From assembly GCF_018613695.1 (NCBI RefSeq), contig NZ_JAGGPR010000017.1:1-64000 (forward strand): DNA of 64,000 nt, written 5' to 3'. This document shows, piece after piece, positions 9,990 through 17,565 of the stretch. The position numbers and the translations under genes are program-made. Below the pieces are notes generated by a model that saw nothing but the letters and a program-made list of their open reading frames with translations, was not told the DNA's origin and did no database searches. Each line of letters opens with the position of its first letter. Within the stretch, counting starts at the first letter, position 1. This stretch comes from Arthrobacter sp. ISL-95. GTDB lineage: Bacteria > Actinomycetota > Actinomycetes > Actinomycetales > Micrococcaceae.

Positions 9990-11263
9990 CAGCGCACTCC
10001 TTCGCTGCCCGACTGGGGACTGCCGGATTGGGAACTGCGGGATTGAGGACCGCCGACAGCGGAACCGCCGGACTGGGAACCGCTGACAGCGCTCCCGCCG
10101 ACAAGGGGCGCCGTCTCCCCCGCGAGCGCCGCGAGTGCGTCCGCAGTGGGCGTGTGCCGGACATGACCACCGTGGGTGAGGCACGTTCCGGCCACAACTT
10201 CATCCGAGAAGTCCGGGGAAACCGCTCCGTCCCGTGTCATGAGGGCCAGCAGGTTGGCGACGTTCTTCGCGAACAACCGTGAGGCATCAGCAGGCATCGC
10301 CGACGCCGCATCCTTGATTCCCACAAGTGTCACCGTGCCCTGACCATCGCCGGTGGGGATGGGAATGTCCTGGCCTGGGATGCTGCCCTCCACGTTCCCG
10401 CCGGATTCGGCTGCCAAGTCCACCACCACGGATCCCGGTCGCATCCCCTGGACCATCTCGCGCGTCACCAAAAGCGGGGCGCGCCGCCCAGGGACGGCTG
10501 CGGTGGTGATCAGGACGTCTGCCTGAGCTACGTGCGGTGCCAAGAGAGCCCGCTGCAAGGCACCCCGGTCCGCGCTGAGTTCCCGGGCATACCCACCGGA
10601 CGCCTCTGCGGTTTCGAGGTCCAGCTTGATGAATGTTCCACCCATGGACGCCACTTCGTCGGCCGAGGCAGGCCGGATGTCGTTCGCGGAAACCCGGGCG
10701 CCGAGCCTTTTGGCGGTTCCGATGGCCTGCAAACCAGCTACCCCGGCTCCAAGTACCAGCACGCGAGCGGGCGGAATGGTTCCCGCTGCTGTCATGTACA
10801 ACGGGAAGAACCGCGGGAGCCTCATGGCCGCCTCAAGGACACAGCGATAACCGGCCACCAAGGCCTGCGAAGTGAGCGCATCCATGGACTGGGCACGCGA
10901 AATACGCGGAACCAGCTCAAGGGCAAAGGAGGTAACTCCCCCAACGGCGAGCGCCCGCACGGTGGGCAACTCCGAGGATGGCGACCCTAGACCGACGGTG
11001 ACCGAACCGCGGCGGAGAGCTCCCGCCGTCGACGGTTCAATAGGGCGCACGTGGCAGTAAACATCAAGTGATCCAAGGGCCAACGACTGCACCACTGAGG
11101 CGCCCGCCGTCACGTAGTCGTGATCGCTGTGGCCGGACGCCAGGCCCGCGCCGGACTCCACCTCAACCTCAAGGCCCAGCCCCACCAGTTGCTTCACCGT
11201 TTCCGGCGTTGCGGCCACACGTCGCTCACCGTCGAGCGTCTCGCGCGCTATGCCTGCCTTCAC
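9989..11263 (-). CDS. pntAA: NAD(P) transhydrogenase subunit alpha part 1 (NAD-binding)
   Basis: Soluble NAD(H)-binding domain I of the transhydrogenase, homologous to alanine dehydrogenase. The GTG at 11263 gives the family N-terminus VKAGIARETLDGERRVAATP and has a G-rich ribosome site about seven bases upstream; an in-frame start 14 codons earlier (11305) adds residues absent from the family. The Rossmann stretch RVLVLGAGVAGLQAIGTAKR is intact. The last 35 residues are a low-complexity Gly/Ser/Gln tail encoded by degenerate 15-base repeats (10010-10105), not part of the fold. First gene of pntAA-AB-B, divergent from the FMN reductase gene. Confidence 0.95.
   Translation of the reverse strand: MKAGIARETLDGERRVAATPETVKQLVGLGLEVEVESGAGLASGHSDHDYVTAGASVVQSLALGSLDVYCHVRPIEPSTAGALRRGSVTVGLGSPSSELPTVRALAVGGVTSFALELVPRISRAQSMDALTSQALVAGYRCVLEAAMRLPRFFPLYMTAAGTIPPARVLVLGAGVAGLQAIGTAKRLGARVSANDIRPASADEVASMGGTFIKLDLETAEASGGYARELSADRGALQRALLAPHVAQADVLITTAAVPGRRAPLLVTREMVQGMRPGSVVVDLAAESGGNVEGSIPGQDIPIPTGDGQGTVTLVGIKDAASAMPADASRLFAKNVANLLALMTRDGAVSPDFSDEVVAGTCLTHGGHVRHTPTADALAALAGETAPLVGGSAVSGSQSGGSAVGGPQSRSSQSGSPQSGSEGVR
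10010..10105. repeat. Degenerate 15-bp tandem repeat in pntAA 3' end
   Basis: About six in-phase units of the type CCGGACTGGGAACCG encode repeated pentapeptides (GGSAV, SGSQS, GGPQS, RSSQS, GSPQS). Units differ by a few bases each, so the array is old or under weak constraint. It ends just before the pntAA stop. Confidence 0.7.
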
Positions 11264-11449
11264 CCGCCACCCCTTTTCCGGAACCCTCCAGAACTCAGTT
11301 GGCATGAGTCTATGACTGCGAGGGGCCGGACGGGAGTAGGGGCTGCGCTATGTGCATAAGTCCACTAGGGTCGGTGGAAGCTGGGAGCAACCAGCCACCA
11401 CACCGTCGACGAGCCGGTTCCGGCCGTGCCGTCGGAAAGGAACGCCACT

Positions 11450-12061
11450 ATGGACACCTTCAAAATCGGTTACTTCGTCGGAAGCCTGGCAAGCAATTCC
11501 ATCAACCGGGTCCTCTCCAAGGCCCTCATCAGCGTGGCGCCGCCGGAACTGGAGTTCCATGAGATCGCCATCAAAGACCTTCCGTTGTACAGCTCGGACT
11601 ACGACGCTGATTTTCCACCGGCGGGCCGGGACCTGAAGGATGCCATCGCCGCATCGGACGGCATCCTGTTCATCTCACCGGAATACAACCGCTCCATCCC
11701 GGGCGCGTTGAAGAACGCCATCGACTGGGGTTCACGCCCTTGGGGTACCAATTCATTCGCGCGCAAGCCCACCGGAATCATTGGCGCATCGCCTGGCGGT
11801 ATTGGAACCGCCGTGATGCAGTCCTCCATGCGCAGCGTTTTGAGCTTCCTGGACGCGCCGCAGCTGAATGCGCCTGAGGCTTACATCCGCTTTGTCGGAG
11901 ACGCGTACGACGACGACGGTTCAGTTAAGGACGAAGCTACGGCTGGGCTGTTGCGGCACTATATGGACGAATACAGCGCGTTCGTTCAGCGGGTCCTTGC
12001 AGCCAACGCGCCGGGACACATCGGCGATCAGGAACCTGATTCCGCCAAGCTCACACGTTAA
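11450..12061 (+). CDS. NADPH-dependent FMN reductase family protein
   Basis: Flavodoxin-like reductase of the SsuE/YieF/chromate-reductase group, 203 residues. The phosphate-binding loop is IGYFVGSLASNSINR. The family stretch LFISPEYNRSIPGALKNAID follows the second strand. KPTGIIGASPGGIGTAVMQ is the glycine-rich third segment. The ATG at 11450 has AAGGA eight bases upstream. Likely cytosolic; it reduces FMN or quinone-like acceptors with NAD(P)H. It is divergent from the transhydrogenase operon, a reasonable pairing for NADPH use, but the true acceptor cannot be told from sequence. Confidence 0.9.
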   Translation: MDTFKIGYFVGSLASNSINRVLSKALISVAPPELEFHEIAIKDLPLYSSDYDADFPPAGRDLKDAIAASDGILFISPEYNRSIPGALKNAIDWGSRPWGTNSFARKPTGIIGASPGGIGTAVMQSSMRSVLSFLDAPQLNAPEAYIRFVGDAYDDDGSVKDEATAGLLRHYMDEYSAFVQRVLAANAPGHIGDQEPDSAKLTR

Positions 12062-12070
12062 GGCCGGGCC

Positions 12071-12101
12071 GGGTGCCGCTCCATGTCCTCAGGCGGCACC
12101 C
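12071..12101. terminator. Possible terminator hairpin after FMN reductase
   Basis: GGGTGCCGC (12071-12079) pairs with 12093-12101 across a 13-base loop, ten bases after the stop. No U-run follows, so termination is uncertain. Confidence 0.4.
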
Positions 12102-12165
12102 ACCGGCGGCACCGACCGACGGTATCGCGGCGGCATCATACGTCAAAGGCATCCACAGTCCCGGT

Positions 12166-12185
12166 TTAGTCAGTATGCTTACTAC
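12166..12185. promoter_or_regulatory. Third, weaker copy of a 20-bp palindromic element
   Basis: The right half, CTTACTAC (12178-12185), matches the conserved half-site seen at 13659-13678 and 16441-16460; the left half (TTAGTCAG) matches the consensus at five of eight positions. It lies 34 bases before the start of the small secreted/membrane protein. Shared control is inferred from the repeat. Confidence 0.45.
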
Positions 12186-12218
12186 ATGAGGATTCATGCT
12201 AGTAACCCAGGAGGAACG

Positions 12219-12602
12219 ATGCTTCGTAAATTAGCCATGACCACCCTTGCTTTAGTCCTTTTCGCCGGGGCCACACTCAGCACCACGGTCGCAGCCAACG
12301 CAGCAGTGGGTGCGCAGGGCAGCGTAGCCGCCACCACCACGCCGTCGCCGGAACCCAGCAATCCTTCCGGGCCATCCACGGCGACACCCACAGCGGAGCC
12401 AACCACCGACGTCTCGAATCCCGCCGGCACCGGGCCGGCCAACCCAGGCACCAGCGAGACAGAACAGCAGGAGCAGACGCGCACCGACGTCGTTCCTTGG
12501 GTCCTGGCGGGAGTCGCGGCGGTGATCATCATCGCGCTGATCATTTGGACCCTGCGGAACCGGCGAGGGCGGGACAAGGGCATCAGCGACGAGCCCCGCT
12601 AG
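12219..12602 (+). CDS. Small Pro/Thr/Ser-rich exported protein with C-terminal membrane anchor
   Basis: Function not recognised. It has 127 residues: an N-terminal signal peptide (RKLAMTTLALVLFAGATL, cut probably after VAANA), a low-complexity Thr/Pro/Ser region (about 35-85), a single membrane helix (VVPWVLAGVAAVIIIALIIW, about 91-110), and a basic cytosolic end (RNRRGRDK). The layout resembles a cell-wall-spanning stalk held in the membrane. There is no LPXTG sortase motif. GGAGG lies close before the ATG; an in-frame ATG 11 codons earlier (12186) lacks a ribosome site and would bury the signal peptide. It carries an upstream palindrome shared with two neighbours. Confidence 0.8.
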   Translation: MLRKLAMTTLALVLFAGATLSTTVAANAAVGAQGSVAATTTPSPEPSNPSGPSTATPTAEPTTDVSNPAGTGPANPGTSETEQQEQTRTDVVPWVLAGVAAVIIIALIIWTLRNRRGRDKGISDEPR

Positions 12603-12645
12603 CCGCGACGGCGGGCGCGGGGAAAGTACACGCCGGCACAGGCAG

Positions 12646-13350
12646 CTAGGCGTCCTGCGACCCCGCCATCAGCTTGCCGATAATGCTGGTCTCCAAGTGC
12701 TCCAAGAGGTGCCGCGGATTGTCATAGACTTCCGCGGCACCGGCATCGCGGAGTTCGGCTTCACTGATTCCGCCGCACGTCAGGGCGATCACGGGCACAC
12801 CGATCGCGGCGCCGGCCTTCACATCCCATACCGCATCGCCAACAAACACCACATCCTCCGGACTGAGCCCGAGCTTCTCCAGACAGGCCTCAAGAATGTC
12901 CGGGGCGGGCTTGCTCTCCTTGGCATCGTTGGAGCTGGTCCATGCATCAATGGAGGATCCAGCATCGAGAAGGTGCCTGCTCACTTCAAGGTCGCGATCT
13001 TGCGCCGACGAGGCCAGGCCCACGGCCAAGCCGGCGTCCGAGCATGCAGCCAGAAGGTCACGGACCGAGTCGAACGTGCGCAGGGAGGGCCAGAACGTTG
13101 AGAAGACCGCGCTGTGCCCGGACTTCAGGTCCTCCTGCATGTCCTCAGTGCAGTCCGGAACCAGGCTATGAATGAGGCGGTCGCCTCCCATGCCCACTCG
13201 ACGATGGATGGCGGACATCTCTATGTCCAGCCCTTCTCGCCGGAACGCCTGCCACCACGCCATGGCGTGGAAGTAGCTGGAGTCGATCAGCGTTCCATCC
13301 ACATCGAAAAGAACGCCGTGCTTCTTCTTTGTCGCCTCATCAGCTGCCAC
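12646..13350 (-). CDS. HAD-superfamily hydrolase, phosphoglycolate-phosphatase-like
   Basis: Predicted phosphatase, 234 residues. Motif I is VLFDVDGTLIDS (nucleophile and acid/base Asp). Motif II is LASSA. The conserved lysine is in AKESKPAPDILE. Motif IV is VVFVGDAVWDVKAGAAIG. The helical cap after motif I is typical of the beta-phosphoglucomutase/phosphoglycolate group. The substrate is unknown. I chose GTG at 13350 because AGGTGG lies about six bases upstream; it overlaps the previous gene by 11 bases, implying coupling. An ATG at 13374 is in frame but poorly placed. Confidence 0.88.
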   Translation of the reverse strand: MAADEATKKKHGVLFDVDGTLIDSSYFHAMAWWQAFRREGLDIEMSAIHRRVGMGGDRLIHSLVPDCTEDMQEDLKSGHSAVFSTFWPSLRTFDSVRDLLAACSDAGLAVGLASSAQDRDLEVSRHLLDAGSSIDAWTSSNDAKESKPAPDILEACLEKLGLSPEDVVFVGDAVWDVKAGAAIGVPVIALTCGGISEAELRDAGAAEVYDNPRHLLEHLETSIIGKLMAGSQDA

Positions 13351-13627
13351 AGGTGACCACCTTTGCTTGAACATGGGCTTGCGCACCTTGCGCTGCCAGC
13401 GCCGAGTCAATCACAGGTTCCTCCAACATCAGAACGGCATACCGCTCAGCCGACGCCGGGCGAAGCAGGCCCGTCCCTGCCACCTCCCTGATGGCCGCGA
13501 CTCCCTCGACAGCCTCATCCATGGACGCAAACCGCCTGGACAAGCCCATCAACACGTCCTCGCCATCCACCATCAAAATCCGATATTCCCCATCAGGCGT
13601 TTCAACCAGTTCCAAATGCCCGGCCAT
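13340..13627 (-). CDS. DUF1508/YegP-like small protein
   Basis: A 95-residue protein whose N-terminal half (LELVETPDGEYRILMVDGEDVLMGLSRRFASMDEAVEGVAAIREV) follows the DUF1508 pattern: a strand-turn-strand unit, then a helix after S-x-x-E-A. The second half is unassigned. GAGGAGG lies five bases before the ATG. It is the first gene of a two-gene unit with the HAD phosphatase. A perfect-class 20-bp dyad lies 32-51 bases upstream. YegP-like proteins are often stress-induced, which would fit the neighbours. The family call is from pattern only. Confidence 0.7.
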   Translation of the reverse strand: MAGHLELVETPDGEYRILMVDGEDVLMGLSRRFASMDEAVEGVAAIREVAGTGLLRPASAERYAVLMLEEPVIDSALAAQGAQAHVQAKVVTCGS

Positions 13628-13658
13628 CGCTACCTCCTCGTCGCCGACGCCAACCAGC

Positions 13659-13678
13659 ATAGTAAGACTACTTAGTAT
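13659..13678. promoter_or_regulatory. 20-bp palindromic operator candidate (copy 1)
   Basis: ATAGTAAG-ACTA-CTTAGTAT: the two eight-base halves are complementary at seven of eight positions. It lies in the 115-bp divergent region between the DUF1508-like gene and the dinucleotide-binding protein gene. Copy 2 (16441-16460) has the same half-sites and four-base spacer. It may bind a dimeric regulator or form an extended promoter for either side. Confidence 0.6.
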
Positions 13679-13742
13679 AAGCCTCTCAGAAATATTGCGT
13701 AACGCGGGAAATAGGCGCCCGCAACTTGTTGTTGGCCCAAGC

Positions 13743-14384
13743 ATGACAACAATCGGAATCATCGGTGCAGGACACATTGGCAGCCAAGTCGCCCGCAAAG
13801 CGGTTGAACTTGGCTATGACGTCGTCATCAGCAACTCCCGGGGGCCCGAAACCCTCAGCAAGCTGGTGACGGAGCTGGGGCCGCGCGCCCGGGCTGCTAC
13901 AGCAGGTGAGGCAGCAGCGGCAGGCGATTTCGCCGTGGTGACTGTCCCCTTGAAGAACTACCAGGACATCCCCGGTGAGCCGCTCGAGGGCAAGATCGTG
14001 ATCGACACCAACAACTATTACTGGGAGCGCGACGGCCGCATTCCCGAGTTGGACAACGGAGAAGCCACCACCTCCGGCCTGCTCCAGAAACACCTCCCGA
14101 CATCAAAGGTGGCCAAGGGCTTTAACCACATTTTCGCCAAGGACATCACCACCGACGGCACCCCGGCAGGCACTCCCAACCGTCGCGCACTGGCCACCGC
14201 GAGCGACTTCCCGGAAGCTGCCGAGCTCGTCACCAAGCTTTACGACGAGTTCGGTTTCGACACCGTCAACGTGGGGCCGCTGGAGGACAGCTGGCGCGTA
14301 GAGCGAGACCGCCCGGCCTACGTCATCCGCCAGAACGCAGACGAACTCCGCGAGAACCTCGCCAAGGCAACGCGCACGGTTTAA
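13743..14384 (+). CDS. NADPH-binding dinucleotide reductase-like protein (F420-reductase/NpdG-like fold)
   Basis: A 213-residue Rossmann protein with TTIGIIGAGHIGSQVARKAVE at the N-terminus and VVISNSRGPETL as the second-strand NADP-preferring loop (Ser/Arg). It also has FAVVTVPLKNYQDIP and IVIDTNNYYW, typical of the COG2085 group of predicted F420-dependent or other dinucleotide oxidoreductases. The reaction is not certain. No clear ribosome site precedes the ATG at 13743, so it may be leaderless or use a weak site. It is followed by a strong terminator hairpin and is likely monocistronic. Confidence 0.82.
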   Translation: MTTIGIIGAGHIGSQVARKAVELGYDVVISNSRGPETLSKLVTELGPRARAATAGEAAAAGDFAVVTVPLKNYQDIPGEPLEGKIVIDTNNYYWERDGRIPELDNGEATTSGLLQKHLPTSKVAKGFNHIFAKDITTDGTPAGTPNRRALATASDFPEAAELVTKLYDEFGFDTVNVGPLEDSWRVERDRPAYVIRQNADELRENLAKATRTV

Positions 14385-14399
14385 ACCGGAACGTACGAC

Positions 14400-14426
14400 G
14401 GCGGCAAGCGGCTTTTGCTTGCCGCC
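14400..14426 (+). terminator. Intrinsic terminator
   Basis: GGCGGCAAGC (14400-14409) pairs perfectly with 14417-14426 across a seven-base loop, and a CTTTT run follows shortly after. It lies 16 bases past the stop of the dinucleotide-binding protein gene. Confidence 0.75.
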
Positions 14427-14577
14427 TCACCTTTTGCGTGCCATGAAATTCGGACCAAAAGCGTGTCACGAATCGGGACCACAGCGCACTTTATGGGTAA
14501 CTGCCTCTCCGGACGCCTGGCGCATCGGGCTTGCGGGGAGGCAGCTGTCCCTGAAGTGTCCGAACCCGAGGAGTTCC

Positions 14578-15360
14578 ATGTCCACCAAAATCTCGAGCTG
14601 GCCCGCAGCGACGCCCATGTGGGTGGACCTTGGCGTTGAGGACCTCTCAGCGGCGAAAGACTATTACGGTGACCTCTTCGGGTGGGACTTCGTTATCGGC
14701 GGCCAGGACACCGGGGAATACTCGCTTGCGCACGTCGGAGGGCGTGCGGTCGCGGGTGTAGGGCCAAAGCAGGATCCCGGCGCACCCACAGCATGGACAA
14801 CATTCCTGGCATCGGACGACGTCGACGTGACCGCCAAGAAGATCAACGCGGCCGGAGGAGAGCTGATTGCCCCTCCCTTCGATGTCATGGAATCGGGCCG
14901 GATGGCGTTGGCAACTGACAGCGTGGGTGCAACCTTCGGCGTGTGGCAAGCAGGCACCCATATCGGCGCCGAACGCGTCAACGAGCACGGCGCATTATGT
15001 TGGAACGAGCTCCACACCCGCGATTTCGCCTTGGCCCGGTCCTTCTACTCCGAGGTCTTCGACGTCAGCTACCAGGACGTTACCGAGGAGGGCCTTGCCT
15101 ACTCCACCATTCGCAGACCGCTGGACGGCCGGGAAGTCGGCGGGGTCCAGCATGACACCGACCTTCCCCACAGCACCCCTAACCACTGGCTGTCGTGGTT
15201 TGCCAGCGACTACGTCCAAGGCACGGCGGATCGGGCTGCGGAGCTCGGCTCGAGCCTACTTATGCCTGTCACGGAGAGCATGCTGGGACGCGTGGCCATC
15301 ATTCAAGCGCCGCAAGGTGAGGTGTTCGGCATCATCGACGCACCCCGCATCGGCGAGTAA
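14578..15360 (+). CDS. VOC-superfamily protein with two tandem glyoxalase-like domains
   Basis: 260 residues. Two copies of the vicinal-oxygen-chelate fold: residues about 12-125 (PMWVDLGVEDLSAAKDYYGDLFGWDF) and 135-258 (LCWNELHTRDFALARSFYSEVFDV). Such twin-domain proteins belong to the glyoxalase/bleomycin-resistance/dioxygenase superfamily, and many bind small hydrophobic molecules or antibiotics. No specific substrate can be assigned. GAGGAG lies five bases before the ATG. The 193-base leader contains a terminator and a weak CTGCCTC/GAGGCAG stem (14501-14544). Confidence 0.88.
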   Translation: MSTKISSWPAATPMWVDLGVEDLSAAKDYYGDLFGWDFVIGGQDTGEYSLAHVGGRAVAGVGPKQDPGAPTAWTTFLASDDVDVTAKKINAAGGELIAPPFDVMESGRMALATDSVGATFGVWQAGTHIGAERVNEHGALCWNELHTRDFALARSFYSEVFDVSYQDVTEEGLAYSTIRRPLDGREVGGVQHDTDLPHSTPNHWLSWFASDYVQGTADRAAELGSSLLMPVTESMLGRVAIIQAPQGEVFGIIDAPRIGE

Positions 15361-15393
15361 CCACCGAGGTTGGGGCGAGGGCGGCAGCCGGGG

Positions 15394-16278
15394 TCAGGCG
15401 GCAGCCGGGTTCAGGGCCTCGGCTATGACTTCATGCGCATGGGCTGCGGCAAGGGGAGCTGCCAAGCGATGGACTGCCTGGAAGGTCCTGCGCACTGCCG
15501 GTCCGTGCCACTCGGGCGGAAGGTAGTCCGTGGGAAGGTTCGGGTCCCGGTACGGGAATTTGCGCCACATGGTCAGCATCGGAATGTAGTAGCGGAAAGC
15601 GTCGCGCCGCAGCTCTTCCGTGGACTCAGCCAAGGCTACGTCCGGATCGCTGCCCACCCGCTCGGTCCAGTGCTGCTCCGCACCTTCATAAAGCTCAAGG
15701 AACTCGGTGAACTGCTCATCGAGTTCCTTAAGGTCCCACCACTCGGAAATCTTGGGCCGCATGGGGCCATCAAAGACGTAGTCGCTCCGGAAAAGATCCA
15801 CGAACTCGATCAGCCCGCTCGCTGTGAGCCGTTCCCGGGCCTGCTCCAATTTATGCGCGGGCGCGATCCACACGCCGTTGGCTACGGAGCCAAAGCCAAG
15901 GGCAAGCAACGCTGACCGCAGCTGGTGCCGGCGGTTGCGCATGGATTCGGGCACCGAGAAGACCGCCAGCACCCAGGTATCCACCGGCGCGGGCTGTTCC
16001 GGCGCGAAGATCCTCCGGTCACCTTCCCGGAACACATCGCTGACGGACTCCGAAATCTTGTACTTGGCGATCCCGCCCTCGCGGACGCTCTTCAAAACAC
16101 CTTTGGCCTTGAGCCTGGAGACCGACGACCGCACGCCCGGAGCGTCGTAACCGAGTGAGCCCAGCATGGAGATCAGCGCAGAGACCGGCAAGGCGTCGCC
16201 CGCGTTTCGCCCGTAGAGGCCAAAAATGGTGACGAGCAGCTGCTGGTGGCGCACCGGGGGTGCCGGGACGGCGAACAT
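15394..16278 (-). CDS. PaaX-family transcriptional repressor
   Basis: 294 residues. The N-terminal winged helix (LLVTIFGLYGRNAGDALPVSALISMLGSLGY) and the central PaaX domain (TWVLAVFSVPESMRNRRHQLRSALLALGFGSVANGVWIAP) match phenylacetic-acid-type repressors, which usually sense an aryl-CoA thioester. The C-terminal PaaX-like domain (FRYYIPMLTMWRKFPYRDPNLP) is complete. GAGG lies eight bases before the ATG. No paa genes are in the window. The nearest aryl-CoA pathway is the minus-strand operon at 17163-25315, so a link is possible but unproven. Confidence 0.92.
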   Translation of the reverse strand: MFAVPAPPVRHQQLLVTIFGLYGRNAGDALPVSALISMLGSLGYDAPGVRSSVSRLKAKGVLKSVREGGIAKYKISESVSDVFREGDRRIFAPEQPAPVDTWVLAVFSVPESMRNRRHQLRSALLALGFGSVANGVWIAPAHKLEQARERLTASGLIEFVDLFRSDYVFDGPMRPKISEWWDLKELDEQFTEFLELYEGAEQHWTERVGSDPDVALAESTEELRRDAFRYYIPMLTMWRKFPYRDPNLPTDYLPPEWHGPAVRRTFQAVHRLAAPLAAAHAHEVIAEALNPAAA

Positions 16279-16440
16279 CGAGAGATCCTCATTTCCGCGC
16301 CGCGGTTCCGGCGCCAGTCCAGTTCATCATAGGTGCGGTGCCGGTCCCCGCCGAGCTGGCGCTAAGAGCCGCACCATGCGGATTAACTGGAGAGTCGCGG
16401 GACTTCCGGGACCCTCGAGAGACTTCGGGGTGGCCGCATC

Positions 16441-16460
16441 ATACTAAGGGTGCTTACTAT
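16441..16460. promoter_or_regulatory. 20-bp palindromic operator candidate (copy 2)
   Basis: ATACTAAG-GGTG-CTTACTAT, halves complementary at seven of eight positions and nearly identical to the site at 13659-13678. It lies about 70-90 bases before the membrane protein gene at 16530 and about 160 before the PaaX start. The rest of 16279-16529 shows a GGTGCGG/CCGCACC pair around 16333-16376 and nothing else clear. Confidence 0.6.
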
Positions 16461-16529
16461 GGAGACACGCTGATTCGAGGCTACACCGCCTCGGAAGGTC
16501 CTTTCCGTATCAACGATAGGAAGCACATC

Positions 16530-17063
16530 ATGGCAGGAAATCTCGTAGCCCGCTCCATTCACGACCTCACCGCCGCGGCATGGTTCGGCGGCTCCCTGAT
16601 GGGTGCCATCGGACTTAACGGTGCCGCCGCAGAAGCGAAAGACCCCACCGAGCGCACCCGCCTCTCCAGCAAGGGCTGGGGAAAATGGGCTCCGGTTCAA
16701 ACAGCAGCTTTCGCCGGACATCTGGCTTCGGATCTGGCCATCGCCTGGGAGAACAAGGGCCGGATCGCCAAGCAGGACAATGTCGCCGCAAACACCGTCT
16801 ACAAGACGGTGGTGACCTTGGGTGGAGCTGCCGTCACCCTCTATGCAGGTGTTGTGGGCAAGAAGGTGGACGAGCTCTCCGAAGAAGGCGCCGAGGGTGC
16901 CACGGAACCGCGCGCCGGGGCATCAAATGAGTTGAAAACCGCCCAGACCCAGCTGAAGGCACTCCAGTGGGCCATTCCGGCATTCGCGGCCTGGGTGATC
17001 ATTCTTGGCGCCAAGCACGGCGAGATGCAGCGGCCCAAGAACATCCTCAAGGGCCTGCGCTAG
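16530..17063 (+). CDS. Conserved small membrane protein, 177 aa
   Basis: Function not recognised. Hydrophobic stretches at about 14-30 (AAAWFGGSLMGAIGLNGAA), 93-109 (VVTLGGAAVTLYAGVVG) and 146-160 (AIPAFAAWVIILGAK) suggest three membrane passes with a positively charged loop between the first two. TAGGAAG lies eight bases before the ATG. It shares an upstream palindrome with two other small genes nearby, hinting at one stress regulon. The C-terminal portion after residue 111 is acidic (EEGAEGATEP). A 63-bp palindrome follows the stop. Confidence 0.7.
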   Translation: MAGNLVARSIHDLTAAAWFGGSLMGAIGLNGAAAEAKDPTERTRLSSKGWGKWAPVQTAAFAGHLASDLAIAWENKGRIAKQDNVAANTVYKTVVTLGGAAVTLYAGVVGKKVDELSEEGAEGATEPRAGASNELKTAQTQLKALQWAIPAFAAWVIILGAKHGEMQRPKNILKGLR

Positions 17064-17092
17064 GGACCCACCCCGCGCGTCCTACAAACACT

Positions 17093-17155
17093 CGCCGAGA
17101 CGGCAGTTAATGAGAGTCCCAGCTCTTAATATTGTCATCAACTGCCATCTCGGCG
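17093..17155. repeat. 63-bp palindrome between convergent genes
   Basis: CGCCGAGACGGCAGTT (17093-17108) pairs with 17140-17155 at 15 of 16 positions. A smaller stem (GAGAG/CTCTT) lies inside. It sits exactly between two convergent genes, so a two-way terminator is plausible, but no U-run follows on either strand. Confidence 0.65.
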
Positions 17156-17162
17156 GGAAGGG

Positions 17163-17558
17163 TCAGGACCCCTGCAGGGCCTTGACGAAATGCTCCGGCC
17201 AAGGCTCTGCAGTGGCGGTGCCGTTGGGGACGTGCACGGCGGTGACTGTCCCGTACGCGGCGACCTCACCGGCGTCGGACGTTACGTCGAAAGCCATGGT
17301 CAGCGAGGTCCTGCCGAGCGCGCTGACCTTAACCGTGGCGGTGATGCGCTGACCGAACCACAACTTGGCCTTGTAGTTGATGACTTGCTGCACACGCGGA
17401 GCGCTGGGGAAGTAGTCAGGCAACTCCAGCGACCGGAAGAGCTCGGCCTCCGCAGCCTCAACCCAGCGCAGGATGGCCGAGTTGTGCTGGTGTCCGGAGG
17501 CGTCGGTATCCACCCATTCCACCGTTCGCTCGACGCACGCCTCCGGAAACTTGTCCAT
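17163..17558 (-). CDS. Acyl-CoA thioesterase, 4HBT hot-dog family
   Basis: 131 residues with the 4-hydroxybenzoyl-CoA thioesterase layout: VEWVDTDASGHQHNSAILRWVEAAE (strand, Asp-containing loop, then the long hot-dog helix) and later strands RITATVKVSALGRTSLTMAFDV. The catalytic-type Asp in the VDTDASGH turn is present. The ATG at 17558 has AGGAG five bases upstream; the first 19 codons of the longer frame overlap the transporter gene and are rejected. Last gene of the aryl-CoA operon, seven bases after the transporter stop. It likely releases an aromatic acid from its CoA ester. Confidence 0.88.
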   Translation of the reverse strand: MDKFPEACVERTVEWVDTDASGHQHNSAILRWVEAAEAELFRSLELPDYFPSAPRVQQVINYKAKLWFGQRITATVKVSALGRTSLTMAFDVTSDAGEVAAYGTVTAVHVPNGTATAEPWPEHFVKALQGS

Positions 17559-17565
17559 AATTCTC

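Noticed and set aside
10010..10105. Frameshift at the end of pntAA
   Set aside because: The low-complexity tail looked suspicious, but the stop and the pntAB start overlap cleanly with a good ribosome site, so the frame is intended.
15394..16278. Phenylacetate degradation locus, because of PaaX
   Set aside because: No paa ring-epoxidase or ligase genes are in the window; PaaX is treated as a regulator of unknown target.
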